A stretch of 64,000 nucleotides of DNA from Methylobacterium amylolyticum. Lineage in GTDB: Bacteria > Pseudomonadota > Alphaproteobacteria > Rhizobiales > Beijerinckiaceae. The stretch lies in assembly GCF_030700245.1 (NCBI RefSeq), contig NZ_JAUYZI010000002.1, forward strand, positions 62,001-126,000. The letters run 5' to 3'. The notes beneath the pieces are model-generated. The model was not told where the DNA came from. It was given only the letters and a program-made list of their open reading frames with translations, and searched no databases. The stretch's first letter is position 1, and every line of letters starts with the position of its first letter. A program made the translations under genes and the position numbers. This document shows positions 40,770 to 48,544 of this stretch, piece by piece.

Positions 40770-42914
40770 ATGACGGAGGCCGGACCCGTGCCGCTCGCCA
40801 CACCAACCGACGCGCCGGTCGCCGAGGCGCGGCCGACGCACGTCACCGTCCACGGCCGGACGCTGACCGACCCCTACGCGTGGCTCAAGGCCGAGAACTG
40901 GCAGGCGGTGCTCAAGGATCCGGCGGCGCTGCCCGCCGACATCGCCGCCTACCTCAAGGCCGAGAACGCCTACGCGGACGCCGCACTCGCGCAGACCGTC
41001 GACCTGCGCAGGACCCTGGTCGCCGAGATGCGCGGGCGCATCCAGGAGGACGAGAGCGGCGTGCCGGAGCCGGACGGGCCGTTCGCCTACTACGCCCGCC
41101 ACCGCGAGGGCGGCCAGCACCCCCTGATCTGCCGCCGCCCGGTCGTCCCCGGCGGCGGCCTCGACGCGGTGGAGGGCGACGGGGCAGGCGACGAGGCGAT
41201 CCTGATCGACGGCGACCGCGAGGGCGAGGGCCTCGCCTTCTTCGAGATCGCCAGCGCGGCGCACTCCGACGACCACGCCCTGCTGGCCTGGGGGGCGGAC
41301 ACCAAGGGCTCGGAACTCCACACGCTGCGGGTGCGCGACCTCGCCACCGGCGCCGACCGCGACGACCGGGTCGAGGCGACCTCGGGCGAGGCGGTTTGGG
41401 CCGCGGACGGGCGGAGCTTCTGGTACGTCGCCCTCGACGCCAACCACCGCCCGGCCCGGGTGATGCGCCACCGGCTCGGCACGGCGCAGGAGGCCGACGA
41501 GACGGTCTACGCGGAAACTGACCCCGGCTTCTTCGTGCACATCTCCGAGACGCAGTCCGGCGCGTTCCTCGTCGTCACGGCGAGCGACCACGAGACCTCC
41601 GAGGTCCATCTCCTCGACCGGCACCGGGCGGAGGCCGCCTTGCGCGTCGTGCAGCCCCGCGAGCCGCTGCTGATCTACGGCGTCGAGCACCGGGGCGACA
41701 CGCTCTACATCCGCACCAACGCGGACGGCGCCGAGGACTTCAAGGTCGTCACCGCGCCGCTCGCCACGCCCGGCCGGGCGCACTGGACCGACCTCGTGCC
41801 GCACCGGCCGGGGATCATGATCCGCCACCTGCACGCGCTCAGCGACCACCTGATCCGCCTGGAGGTCGAGAACGCCCGGCCGCGGATCGTCGTGCGGGCG
41901 CTCCGGGACGGGGACGAGCACACGGTCGCCTTCGCCGAGGAGGCCTACGCGCTCGGCCTCCAGCCGGGGCACCGGTTCGACACGGCGATCATCCGCTTCG
42001 TCTACTCGTCGATGACGACGCCGTCCGAGACCTGGGACTACGACTGCGCCAGCCGCGCGCGGGTCTTGCGCAAGCGACAGGCGGTGCCGAGCGGGCACGA
42101 TCCGGCGGCCTACGTGGTCCGGCGCCTCTTCGCCCCCGCCCCGGACGGGGAGCAGGTGCCGATCTCGCTGCTGCACCGCCGCGGCCTCGCCCTCGACGGC
42201 AGCGCGCCGCTGCTGCTCTACGGCTACGGCTCCTACGGCACGCTGATGCCGGCCGGCTTCCGCACCAACCTCCTGAGCCTCGTCGACCGCGGCTTCGTCT
42301 ACGCCATCGCCCACGTGCGCGGCGGGACCGAGAAGGGCTGGGGCTGGTATCTCGACGGCAAGCGCGAGCGGAAGCCCAACACCTTCACCGACTTCGTGGC
42401 CTGCGCCCGGGCGCTGATCGAGGCCGGCTACACCGCGCAGAAGCGGATCGTCGCCCACGGCGGCTCAGCCGGCGGGATGCTGATGGGGGCGGTGGCCAAC
42501 CTCGCCCCGGAGCTGTTCGCCGGCATCGTCGCCGACGTGCCCTTCGTCGACGTCCTCAACACCATGCTCGACGCCGAGCTGCCGCTGACCCCGCCGGAAT
42601 GGCCCGAATGGGGCAACCCCGCCGAGAGCGTGGCCGCCTTCGAGACGATTCTTTCGTACTCCCCCTACGACAACGTCGCGGCGAAGGCCTACCCGGCGAT
42701 CCTGGCGCTCGGCGGCCTCACGGACCCACGGGTGACCTACTGGGAGCCGGCCAAGTGGGTGGCGCGGCTGCGCGCCACCATGACCGGCGGCGGCCCGGTG
42801 CTGCTGCGCATCAACATGGAGGCCGGGCACGGCGGCGCCGCCGGCCGGTTCGACCGGCTGGAGGAGGTGGCGCTGATCTACGCCTTCGCGCTGCTGGCGG
42901 CGGGGGCGGCGTAG
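40770..42914 (+). CDS. ptrB: Oligopeptidase B (protease II, S9A family)
   Basis: The 714-aa cytoplasmic serine peptidase has an N-terminal beta-propeller (residues ~75-400) that limits access to short peptides and a C-terminal alpha/beta hydrolase domain. Catalytic residues are S566 in AHGGSAGGMLMGA, D652 in GGLTDPRVTYWEPAKW and H687 in NMEAGHGG; RGGTEKGWGWYLDGKR is the family motif. It cleaves after Arg/Lys in small peptides. The ATG at 40770 has AGGGA upstream; the frame is open further up but without family similarity. Confidence 0.93.
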   Translation: MTEAGPVPLATPTDAPVAEARPTHVTVHGRTLTDPYAWLKAENWQAVLKDPAALPADIAAYLKAENAYADAALAQTVDLRRTLVAEMRGRIQEDESGVPEPDGPFAYYARHREGGQHPLICRRPVVPGGGLDAVEGDGAGDEAILIDGDREGEGLAFFEIASAAHSDDHALLAWGADTKGSELHTLRVRDLATGADRDDRVEATSGEAVWAADGRSFWYVALDANHRPARVMRHRLGTAQEADETVYAETDPGFFVHISETQSGAFLVVTASDHETSEVHLLDRHRAEAALRVVQPREPLLIYGVEHRGDTLYIRTNADGAEDFKVVTAPLATPGRAHWTDLVPHRPGIMIRHLHALSDHLIRLEVENARPRIVVRALRDGDEHTVAFAEEAYALGLQPGHRFDTAIIRFVYSSMTTPSETWDYDCASRARVLRKRQAVPSGHDPAAYVVRRLFAPAPDGEQVPISLLHRRGLALDGSAPLLLYGYGSYGTLMPAGFRTNLLSLVDRGFVYAIAHVRGGTEKGWGWYLDGKRERKPNTFTDFVACARALIEAGYTAQKRIVAHGGSAGGMLMGAVANLAPELFAGIVADVPFVDVLNTMLDAELPLTPPEWPEWGNPAESVAAFETILSYSPYDNVAAKAYPAILALGGLTDPRVTYWEPAKWVARLRATMTGGGPVLLRINMEAGHGGAAGRFDRLEEVALIYAFALLAAGAA

Positions 42915-43084
42915 GGGCCGGGACCGGCCCCGTGTATCCGCGCGGGACATGCCCGTTCCGGAGTCGTCGAGGCCCGCTTACCGTGTCGATCGTCGTGCGG
43001 GTGCACGGTCCGGAATCCTGTCGCCAAGCTTGAGGTTTCGGTCTAGCGTCGAAAGACCGGTCTCGGCGGCAGGGTCATCCAACC

Positions 43085-44449
43085 ATGAAGTTCGCCCCCC
43101 CCGAAGGCGGGGTGCTGCTCGCGAGCGGTTCCCTGGGAACCGCGGCCGGACATGCGCCGGAGCCCACCCGTCCGCTGCGGCGCCCCTCCGTCGTCGCGGG
43201 CGCGATCGGCAACACGCTCGAATGGTACGATTTCGCGACCTACGGCTATTTCAGCGTCGTGGTCGGGCGAAACTTCTTCCCGTCCGACAACCCCACGACA
43301 TCGCTGCTCTCGGCCTTCGCGGTCTTCGCCGCGGCGTTCTTCATGCGCCCGATCGGCGGCATCGTGTTCGGACACATCGGCGACCGTTACGGCCGCAAGG
43401 CGGCGCTCCTGCTGTCGGCGGGCCTGATGGCGGTCTCGACCTTCGCGATGGGCTGCCTGCCCACCTACGCGTCCGCGGGCCTTCTCGCCCCGGTCCTGCT
43501 CGTGGTGCTGCGCCTGGGCCAGGGCCTCTCGGTCGGCGGCGAGTACACCTCGTCGGCGATCTTCCTGTCCGAGACGGCGGAGCCGGCCCGCCGCGGCCTG
43601 ACGGGCAGCCTCGCCTGCATCGGCGCGGCCGGCGGAATCCTGCTCGGCTCGATCTTCGGGACGCTCATCACCGGCCTGCTCACGCCCGAGCAGATGGAGG
43701 CGTGGGGCTGGCGCGTGCCGTTCCTGTTCGGGATCGTGCTCGGCGCCTTCATCTTCGTGCTGCGTCGGCAGATGGAGGAGCGGCCCGTCGGCGCGGCGCC
43801 CACCGCGGCTCCCGCCGCGCCCCTCCCCCCTTCGGTCCAGCGCTCGCCGCTGCGCGCGGCCGTGGAGGTCGACGGCTCCGCGATGCTGCGCGCCTTCGCC
43901 ATGAACCTCGGTCTGGCCTGCGCCTTCTACGTCGTGTTCGTCTACCTCGTGACCTACCTGCACACGGAATCCGGTCTCCCGCAGCACACGGCGTTCCTGA
44001 TCAACACGCTCGCCATGGTGGTGCAGGCCGTCTGCATCCCGATCTCCGGAGCCCTGTCGGACCGCTACGGACGCAAGCGCGTCCTGGTCCTGACGGGGGC
44101 GGGGCTGACGGTGCTGGCGTGGCCGCTGTTCGTCCTGCTGACCAGCGGGCAGATCGCGCTGATCATCCTGAGCCAGGTCGTGTTCGCGGTCCTGATCGCG
44201 GGCTACGCGGCGGTGGTCCCGACCGCGTTCGTCGAGATGTTCCAGCACCGTTCGCGCTGCACGGCGCTGGCGATCAGCTTCAACGCCTCGATGGCGCTGG
44301 TCGGCGGCACCGCGCCGATGGCGGCGACCTGGATCGTCCACCACCTCGCGTGGCCGACCGGGCCGGGCCTCTACATCGCCGTGCTCTCGGCGATCTCGCT
44401 CGCCGCCGTCGTGACGATGCGCGATCGGACGGGGACGTCGCTGGCGTGA
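43085..44449 (+). CDS. MFS transporter of the metabolite:H+ symporter (MHS) type
   Basis: The 454-aa protein has the MHS entry motif NTLEWYDFATYGYFSVVVG and the loop signatures FGHIGDRYGRKAALLLSAG and LSDRYGRKRVLVL, with about 12 membrane helices. Relatives (KgtP, ProP, CitA, ShiA) import dicarboxylates, betaine, citrate or shikimate, and the substrate here is open. The first ~30 residues are cytoplasmic and polar. It is monocistronic and convergent with the AsmA-family gene. Confidence 0.9.
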   Translation: MKFAPPEGGVLLASGSLGTAAGHAPEPTRPLRRPSVVAGAIGNTLEWYDFATYGYFSVVVGRNFFPSDNPTTSLLSAFAVFAAAFFMRPIGGIVFGHIGDRYGRKAALLLSAGLMAVSTFAMGCLPTYASAGLLAPVLLVVLRLGQGLSVGGEYTSSAIFLSETAEPARRGLTGSLACIGAAGGILLGSIFGTLITGLLTPEQMEAWGWRVPFLFGIVLGAFIFVLRRQMEERPVGAAPTAAPAAPLPPSVQRSPLRAAVEVDGSAMLRAFAMNLGLACAFYVVFVYLVTYLHTESGLPQHTAFLINTLAMVVQAVCIPISGALSDRYGRKRVLVLTGAGLTVLAWPLFVLLTSGQIALIILSQVVFAVLIAGYAAVVPTAFVEMFQHRSRCTALAISFNASMALVGGTAPMAATWIVHHLAWPTGPGLYIAVLSAISLAAVVTMRDRTGTSLA

Positions 44450-44477
44450 CCTCGGGGGCCCCGGTTCAGGGCCCGGT

Positions 44478-47400
44478 TCAGGGGCGCACGGCCTCCGCGT
44501 CCGGGGCCTGCGCGGGCGGGACCTCGGCCGGCGGCAGCCCCTCGCCGTCCCGGCGGGTCCGCGCTTGGCGCGCTGCCTCCTCCGCGGCCGCCTGCTGGGC
44601 GCGCAGGCGGGCCTGACGCTGCGCCTCCTCGGCGGCGGCGCGCTCGGCCGCGGCCTTGAGGGCGGCGGCGCGGGCGCGGTCCATCTCGATGCGCCCGCGG
44701 CGGCGCTGGCGCTCGACCCCGTCGGCCTCGATCAGCTCGATCCGCTCCAGCTCGCGCTGGAGCACGGCGGCGGCGAGCCCGGTGGACAGGGCGCCGACGT
44801 CGAGACTCCGCTCCGGGTTCTCCACCGGGCCCGTGAGGCCGAGCTGAACCGCGGGCGGGCCGGCGCTCCAGCCGCGCGGGACGGCCCCGCCGGTCAGGGT
44901 GCCGCGGACGTCGAGGCGGCCGCCGCGCAGGTCGTAGCCCAGGGTCCCCGACCAGCGGGCGGGCCCGAGATCGAGGTCGAGCGGGCCGGCGCGCAGGACG
45001 CCCGCGACGATCGTCGCCGGGGCGGTGACCGGGCCGCGCATCCCCGCAGCCCCCTTCGACAGCTCCTCGCCGACGAGGGCCGCGAGCCGCCCGTCGCGCA
45101 GGGGGTCGTCGATCTCCAGGGCCCGCGTCAGGGCGCGGCCGAGGGCGGCGGGGTCGGCCTCCGGCACCGAGAGGTCCTTGAGGGTGAGGGAGCCGCTGCC
45201 CGCGAGGCCGGCGGCGAGCCCCGGCACGGACTCGGCGGAGGCGGCGAAGCGCAGGCTCGCGGACAGACGCCCGGCGATCGGCCCGCCGTCGGCGAGCGCC
45301 CGGATCGCGGCGTCGTCGAGGCTGCCCTCCCCGGCGACCGTGGCCGCGGCCCCACGGCGCGCCAGGGTGACCGAGCCGGACAGGCGCCCGTCCGCCAGCC
45401 GCCCGGTGAGGTCGCGGATCGCGAGGGCGCCGTCGTCGAGGGCGAGGGTGAACGCCGTCTCCGCGGCGCTCAGGCCGCGGCCGAGGTCGAGGGTGCCGAC
45501 CCGGAGGTCCAAGGCAGCGGGCGGCCGCGGCGGCGGCGGGGCGGCGAAGCGGGCGCCCCCGGCCTCCGGCGGGATCACCAGCGCCGCGGCGAGCTGGGGC
45601 ACCGACAGGCGCTCGATCTGGCCGCCCCCGCGCAGCGCCCCGTCCGGGGCGCGCACGAGCCGGCCGCTCAGCGCCGCCCCCGCGATCCGGCCGGAGACGT
45701 CGGCGCGCGGATCCCCGCCGTCCGCCCCGAGCGCCAGGGTGAGGTCGGCCGGCCACGCGCCGGGTACGAGGCGGGCGGCGCCCGCCAGCGCGAGGAACGG
45801 GCCGAGATCGGCGGTCTCGGCCCGGATCTCGCCGGCCTTCGGCAGGCGGTCCTCGCCGAGTTCGACCGGCCGGGGGGGGGGGGGGGGGCGGGCGGGGGGG
45901 GGCCGGGGGGGGGGGGGGGGCGGGGGGGGGGCCCCGGGGGGGGGGGCCCCCCCCCCCGGCCGCTCGGCGCTCGCCCGCAGCTCCGCCGGCCCCTGGAGGC
46001 CCGGGATGTCGGTGCGCCCGAACCAGACCCCCGCCCGGGGCGCGCCGAGCGCCACGTGCCCGCCCGCGATCCGCCCGTCGCGGCTCGCCAGCGCGAGGTC
46101 GAGGGTGCCGCCGCCGGCCTTGCCCTGGGCCTGGACCCGCAGGGGGCCGGCGCCGGCCTCGCGGTCGAGGGTGACGGCGAGGTCGACCGCCCCGTCGCGC
46201 AGGAAGGCCGGCGTCAGGCGGAGATCCTCGGTCCAGACCCGTTCGAGCAGGGTGAGCAGCGGCGCGGCCGCCGGAGCCTGGAGGCGCCCGGCGATCCGGC
46301 CGGTCCCGTCGGCGGCGATCCGGCCCGAGAGCCGGGCGCTCGCGCCGGCGAGGCCCGCCACGTCGAGGCTGTCGACCACGACGCTCGACCCGTCGGACTG
46401 GACCCGGGCGGCGATGGTGCCGCCGCCGGAGCCCTCGGCGCCGAAGCGCACGTCCCGCGCCTCCAGGGTCAGGGCGACGTCGCGGTCGTGCAGGCCGGCG
46501 AGCGTCGCGCCGAGCGGCGGCAGGCCCGTCACGTCGATCCCGCTCGCGCGGATCTGCGCCTCGAACCGGCCGCGGGCGCCGGCCTCGGGCGCGGCGTAGC
46601 GGGCGTTGCCGGTGATCCGCGCGGAGCCCAGCGCGAGGCGCAGGTTGCGCAGGGACAGGTCCGCCGCCGAGGCGGACAGGTCGGCGGCGGCCTCCACCGG
46701 GCGGCCGTCGAGCACCGCCACCAGCGGCCCCTCCGCCCCGAGCCGGCCGAGGTAGCGGCCCAGCGCGTCCGAGCGCGGCGCGGCGAGGGCCGCCGGGCCG
46801 GTGAAGCGGAACGGCGCCGTCTCGACCTGCCCGCTGGCGGTCAGGGTCGCGCCGCCGGGCCCCGCGGCGGCGAGGCGGCGCAGGAGCAGCCCGCCGGCCC
46901 GCTCGAACGTGCCGGCGAGCGCGAGGTCCGACCAGTCCTCCGCCCCGAGCCGGGCGCTCTCCACGGCGAGGTCGAGGTCGAGCATCACCGGCAGGGCGAG
47001 CCCGCGCGGCAGCCCCCGGGCGATCAGCGCCTGCCCCTCGGGCGTTCCCAGGAAGGCGTCGAGGTCGAGGCGGCGCGCCTCCAGGGCCAGGGCGGCGCGC
47101 CCCTGGCGGATGTCGAGCCGGCCGGTCCCGGCGAGCCGCAGGGCGTTGCCGCCCGGGTCGATCTCCAGGGTGACGCCCTCGAACCGGACCGCGGCGCCCC
47201 GCGCCTTGAAGGCGCCGCCGAGGGCGAACGGCAGGTAGGCGCCCGCGGCCTGGGTCGGCGGCCCGACCACGAGCCGGGCGGTGCCCTCGGCCTCGACCAG
47301 CACCGGCGCGCCCGCGCCCACCTCGACCGGCGCGAGGCCGAGGCGCGCGTCGGCCTCGAAGCGCGGGTGCGCGTCGCCGCCGCCGGAGATCTTCAGCGGC

Positions 47401-47999
47401 AGGCGCCCGTCCGCGCCCGGCGTGCCGGTGACCGCGCGGAAGGGGACGCCGTCGCTCGCCCCCTCGATCCGCCACGGCCCGGCGAGCGCCGGCGCCTGGA
47501 GGCGCAGGTCGGTGGCGTAGAACTGGTCGGTGCGGCCGGTGGCCGGCACCTGGGTCGTCACCAGGAATTGCTGGACGCGCAGGTCCTCGATGGCGAGGTC
47601 GCGGCCGCGCAGGTCGTCGAGCAGGCCGGAGGGCAGGCGCAGGGCGTCGCCGCCGGTCACCGGCAGCCGGATCTCGGCGCGGCCGATCCGCGTCTCGGTG
47701 AACCGGAACTCGGCCTTGAGCAGCGGGGCCAGCGCGATCTCGGCCTTGACGAAGCGGGCGTCGAGGGCGGGCCGGGCGGGATCGTCGCCGAGGTGGAGCC
47801 GGTCGATGCGCAGGCGCGGCGAGGGCAGGAGCCGCACCTCGATCCGCCCCTCGGTGCGGGCGTGGAGGCCGAGCGAGCGGGACAGGGCCCGGTCGACCAG
47901 GGCGCGGTGGGCGGACCAGTCCACGAGGGGCGGGGCCGCCAGGGCCGCGACGAGAACGAGGATGACGGCGCCCGCCAGCGCGGTCAGGAGATCACGCAC
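44478..47999 (-). CDS. AsmA-family protein with an anomalous poly-proline segment
   Basis: The 1173-aa protein begins with a membrane anchor (LTALAGAVILVLVAALAAPP) followed by LVDWSAHRALVDRALSRSLG and SPRLRIDRLHLGD, the AsmA start pattern. It continues with a long repetitive beta-rich periplasmic region and the AsmA C-terminal domain (LRDGRLAALVGEELSKGAAG). Such proteins are thought to bridge inner and outer membranes in lipid transfer. The C-terminus (~1080-1173) is a coiled coil rich in Ala, Arg and Gln. Residues ~681-710 are almost all Pro, Gly and Ala, from an abnormal G/C block on the plus strand (45871-45958). The start is the GTG at 47997-47999. Confidence 0.88.
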   Translation of the reverse strand: MRDLLTALAGAVILVLVAALAAPPLVDWSAHRALVDRALSRSLGLHARTEGRIEVRLLPSPRLRIDRLHLGDDPARPALDARFVKAEIALAPLLKAEFRFTETRIGRAEIRLPVTGGDALRLPSGLLDDLRGRDLAIEDLRVQQFLVTTQVPATGRTDQFYATDLRLQAPALAGPWRIEGASDGVPFRAVTGTPGADGRLPLKISGGGDAHPRFEADARLGLAPVEVGAGAPVLVEAEGTARLVVGPPTQAAGAYLPFALGGAFKARGAAVRFEGVTLEIDPGGNALRLAGTGRLDIRQGRAALALEARRLDLDAFLGTPEGQALIARGLPRGLALPVMLDLDLAVESARLGAEDWSDLALAGTFERAGGLLLRRLAAAGPGGATLTASGQVETAPFRFTGPAALAAPRSDALGRYLGRLGAEGPLVAVLDGRPVEAAADLSASAADLSLRNLRLALGSARITGNARYAAPEAGARGRFEAQIRASGIDVTGLPPLGATLAGLHDRDVALTLEARDVRFGAEGSGGGTIAARVQSDGSSVVVDSLDVAGLAGASARLSGRIAADGTGRIAGRLQAPAAAPLLTLLERVWTEDLRLTPAFLRDGAVDLAVTLDREAGAGPLRVQAQGKAGGGTLDLALASRDGRIAGGHVALGAPRAGVWFGRTDIPGLQGPAELRASAERPGGGAPPPGAPPPPPPPPRPPPARPPPPPRPVELGEDRLPKAGEIRAETADLGPFLALAGAARLVPGAWPADLTLALGADGGDPRADVSGRIAGAALSGRLVRAPDGALRGGGQIERLSVPQLAAALVIPPEAGGARFAAPPPPRPPAALDLRVGTLDLGRGLSAAETAFTLALDDGALAIRDLTGRLADGRLSGSVTLARRGAAATVAGEGSLDDAAIRALADGGPIAGRLSASLRFAASAESVPGLAAGLAGSGSLTLKDLSVPEADPAALGRALTRALEIDDPLRDGRLAALVGEELSKGAAGMRGPVTAPATIVAGVLRAGPLDLDLGPARWSGTLGYDLRGGRLDVRGTLTGGAVPRGWSAGPPAVQLGLTGPVENPERSLDVGALSTGLAAAVLQRELERIELIEADGVERQRRRGRIEMDRARAAALKAAAERAAAEEAQRQARLRAQQAAAEEAARQARTRRDGEGLPPAEVPPAQAPDAEAVRP
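45871..45958. repeat. Homopolymer-like poly-G / poly-C block
   Basis: On the plus strand the stretch is almost pure G with runs of 17 (45872-45888) and 16 (45905-45920), then 11 G followed directly by 11 C (45936-45957). It interrupts an otherwise ordinary coding sequence and is unlike anything else in the window. The reading frame is the same on both sides. It may be a sequencing or assembly artefact or a true low-complexity insertion. Confidence 0.85.
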
Positions 48000-48090
48000 C
48001 GTTCCCGTTCCGCACCCTCGCGCGACGTGCGCCGGGCACGGCCGTCGCGTGCCCCCGCGGGCAAGCCCGGCGGGGCTATAGCACGATCCA

Positions 48091-48119
48091 CCCGCGCCCG
48101 CGCCAGACGCGGGCGCGGG
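48091..48119. terminator. Strong GC hairpin downstream of the 96-aa secreted protein gene
   Basis: CCCGCGCCCGCG and its exact inverse CGCGGGCGCGGG form a 12-bp stem with a 5-base loop (CCAGA). It lies 7 bases after the stop of the small gene and 91 bases before the AsmA start, both on the minus strand. No T-run follows, so it may pause or stabilise rather than terminate transcription. Confidence 0.5.
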
Positions 48120-48125
48120 ACGCCG

Positions 48126-48416
48126 TCAGCGGCCGGGACCGGTGGCCGAGGGCACCCCCATGATCTGGCCGCCGGAGGGCGGCGGGGCGGCGCTGCGGCC
48201 GCGTTGCGCATTCATCATCGTCGTGTTGCCCTGCGCGGCCTGACCCTGCTGCTGCGCGCGGGCCTGGCCGGCGTTCGACAGGGCCCGGTTGGCGGCGTTC
48301 GGGTTGCCCTGCTGCACCTGCGCGGCGGCCGGCGCGGCCAGCAGCGGTGCCGCCAGCAGCGCGGCGGCGAGGGCGGCAGGGATGTGAGCGGTGGGGCTAT
48401 GGACGGGCAGGCGCAT
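48126..48416 (-). CDS. Small secreted Gln/Asn/Ala-rich protein
   Basis: The 96-aa product has a signal peptide (AALAAALLAAPLLAAPAAAQ) and a short mature part (VQQGNPNAANRALSNAGQAR, then GQAAQGNTTMMNAQRGRS). No domain is recognised; it is probably disordered and periplasmic or extracellular. GAGGTGA precedes the ATG at 48414-48416. It lies between the AsmA gene and the divergent UvrD helicase gene. Confidence 0.65.
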   Translation of the reverse strand: MRLPVHSPTAHIPAALAAALLAAPLLAAPAAAQVQQGNPNAANRALSNAGQARAQQQGQAAQGNTTMMNAQRGRSAAPPPSGGQIMGVPSATGPGR

Positions 48417-48544
48417 GGGCGTCACCTCGACGGCGCGACGGCGTGATCTGTGAGGGCAAGCATCGGCCGGCGCCCCGGTTCCGGCCGCGAAGTCCGGCCG
48501 CGGACGGCCTCGACGCCGTTCGCGATTTGGTCCAGGGAAGGCCG

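Noticed and set aside
41090..42458. Long minus-strand frames antisense to oligopeptidase B
   Set aside because: Composition is low-complexity and the plus-strand gene has the full catalytic triad and family motifs.
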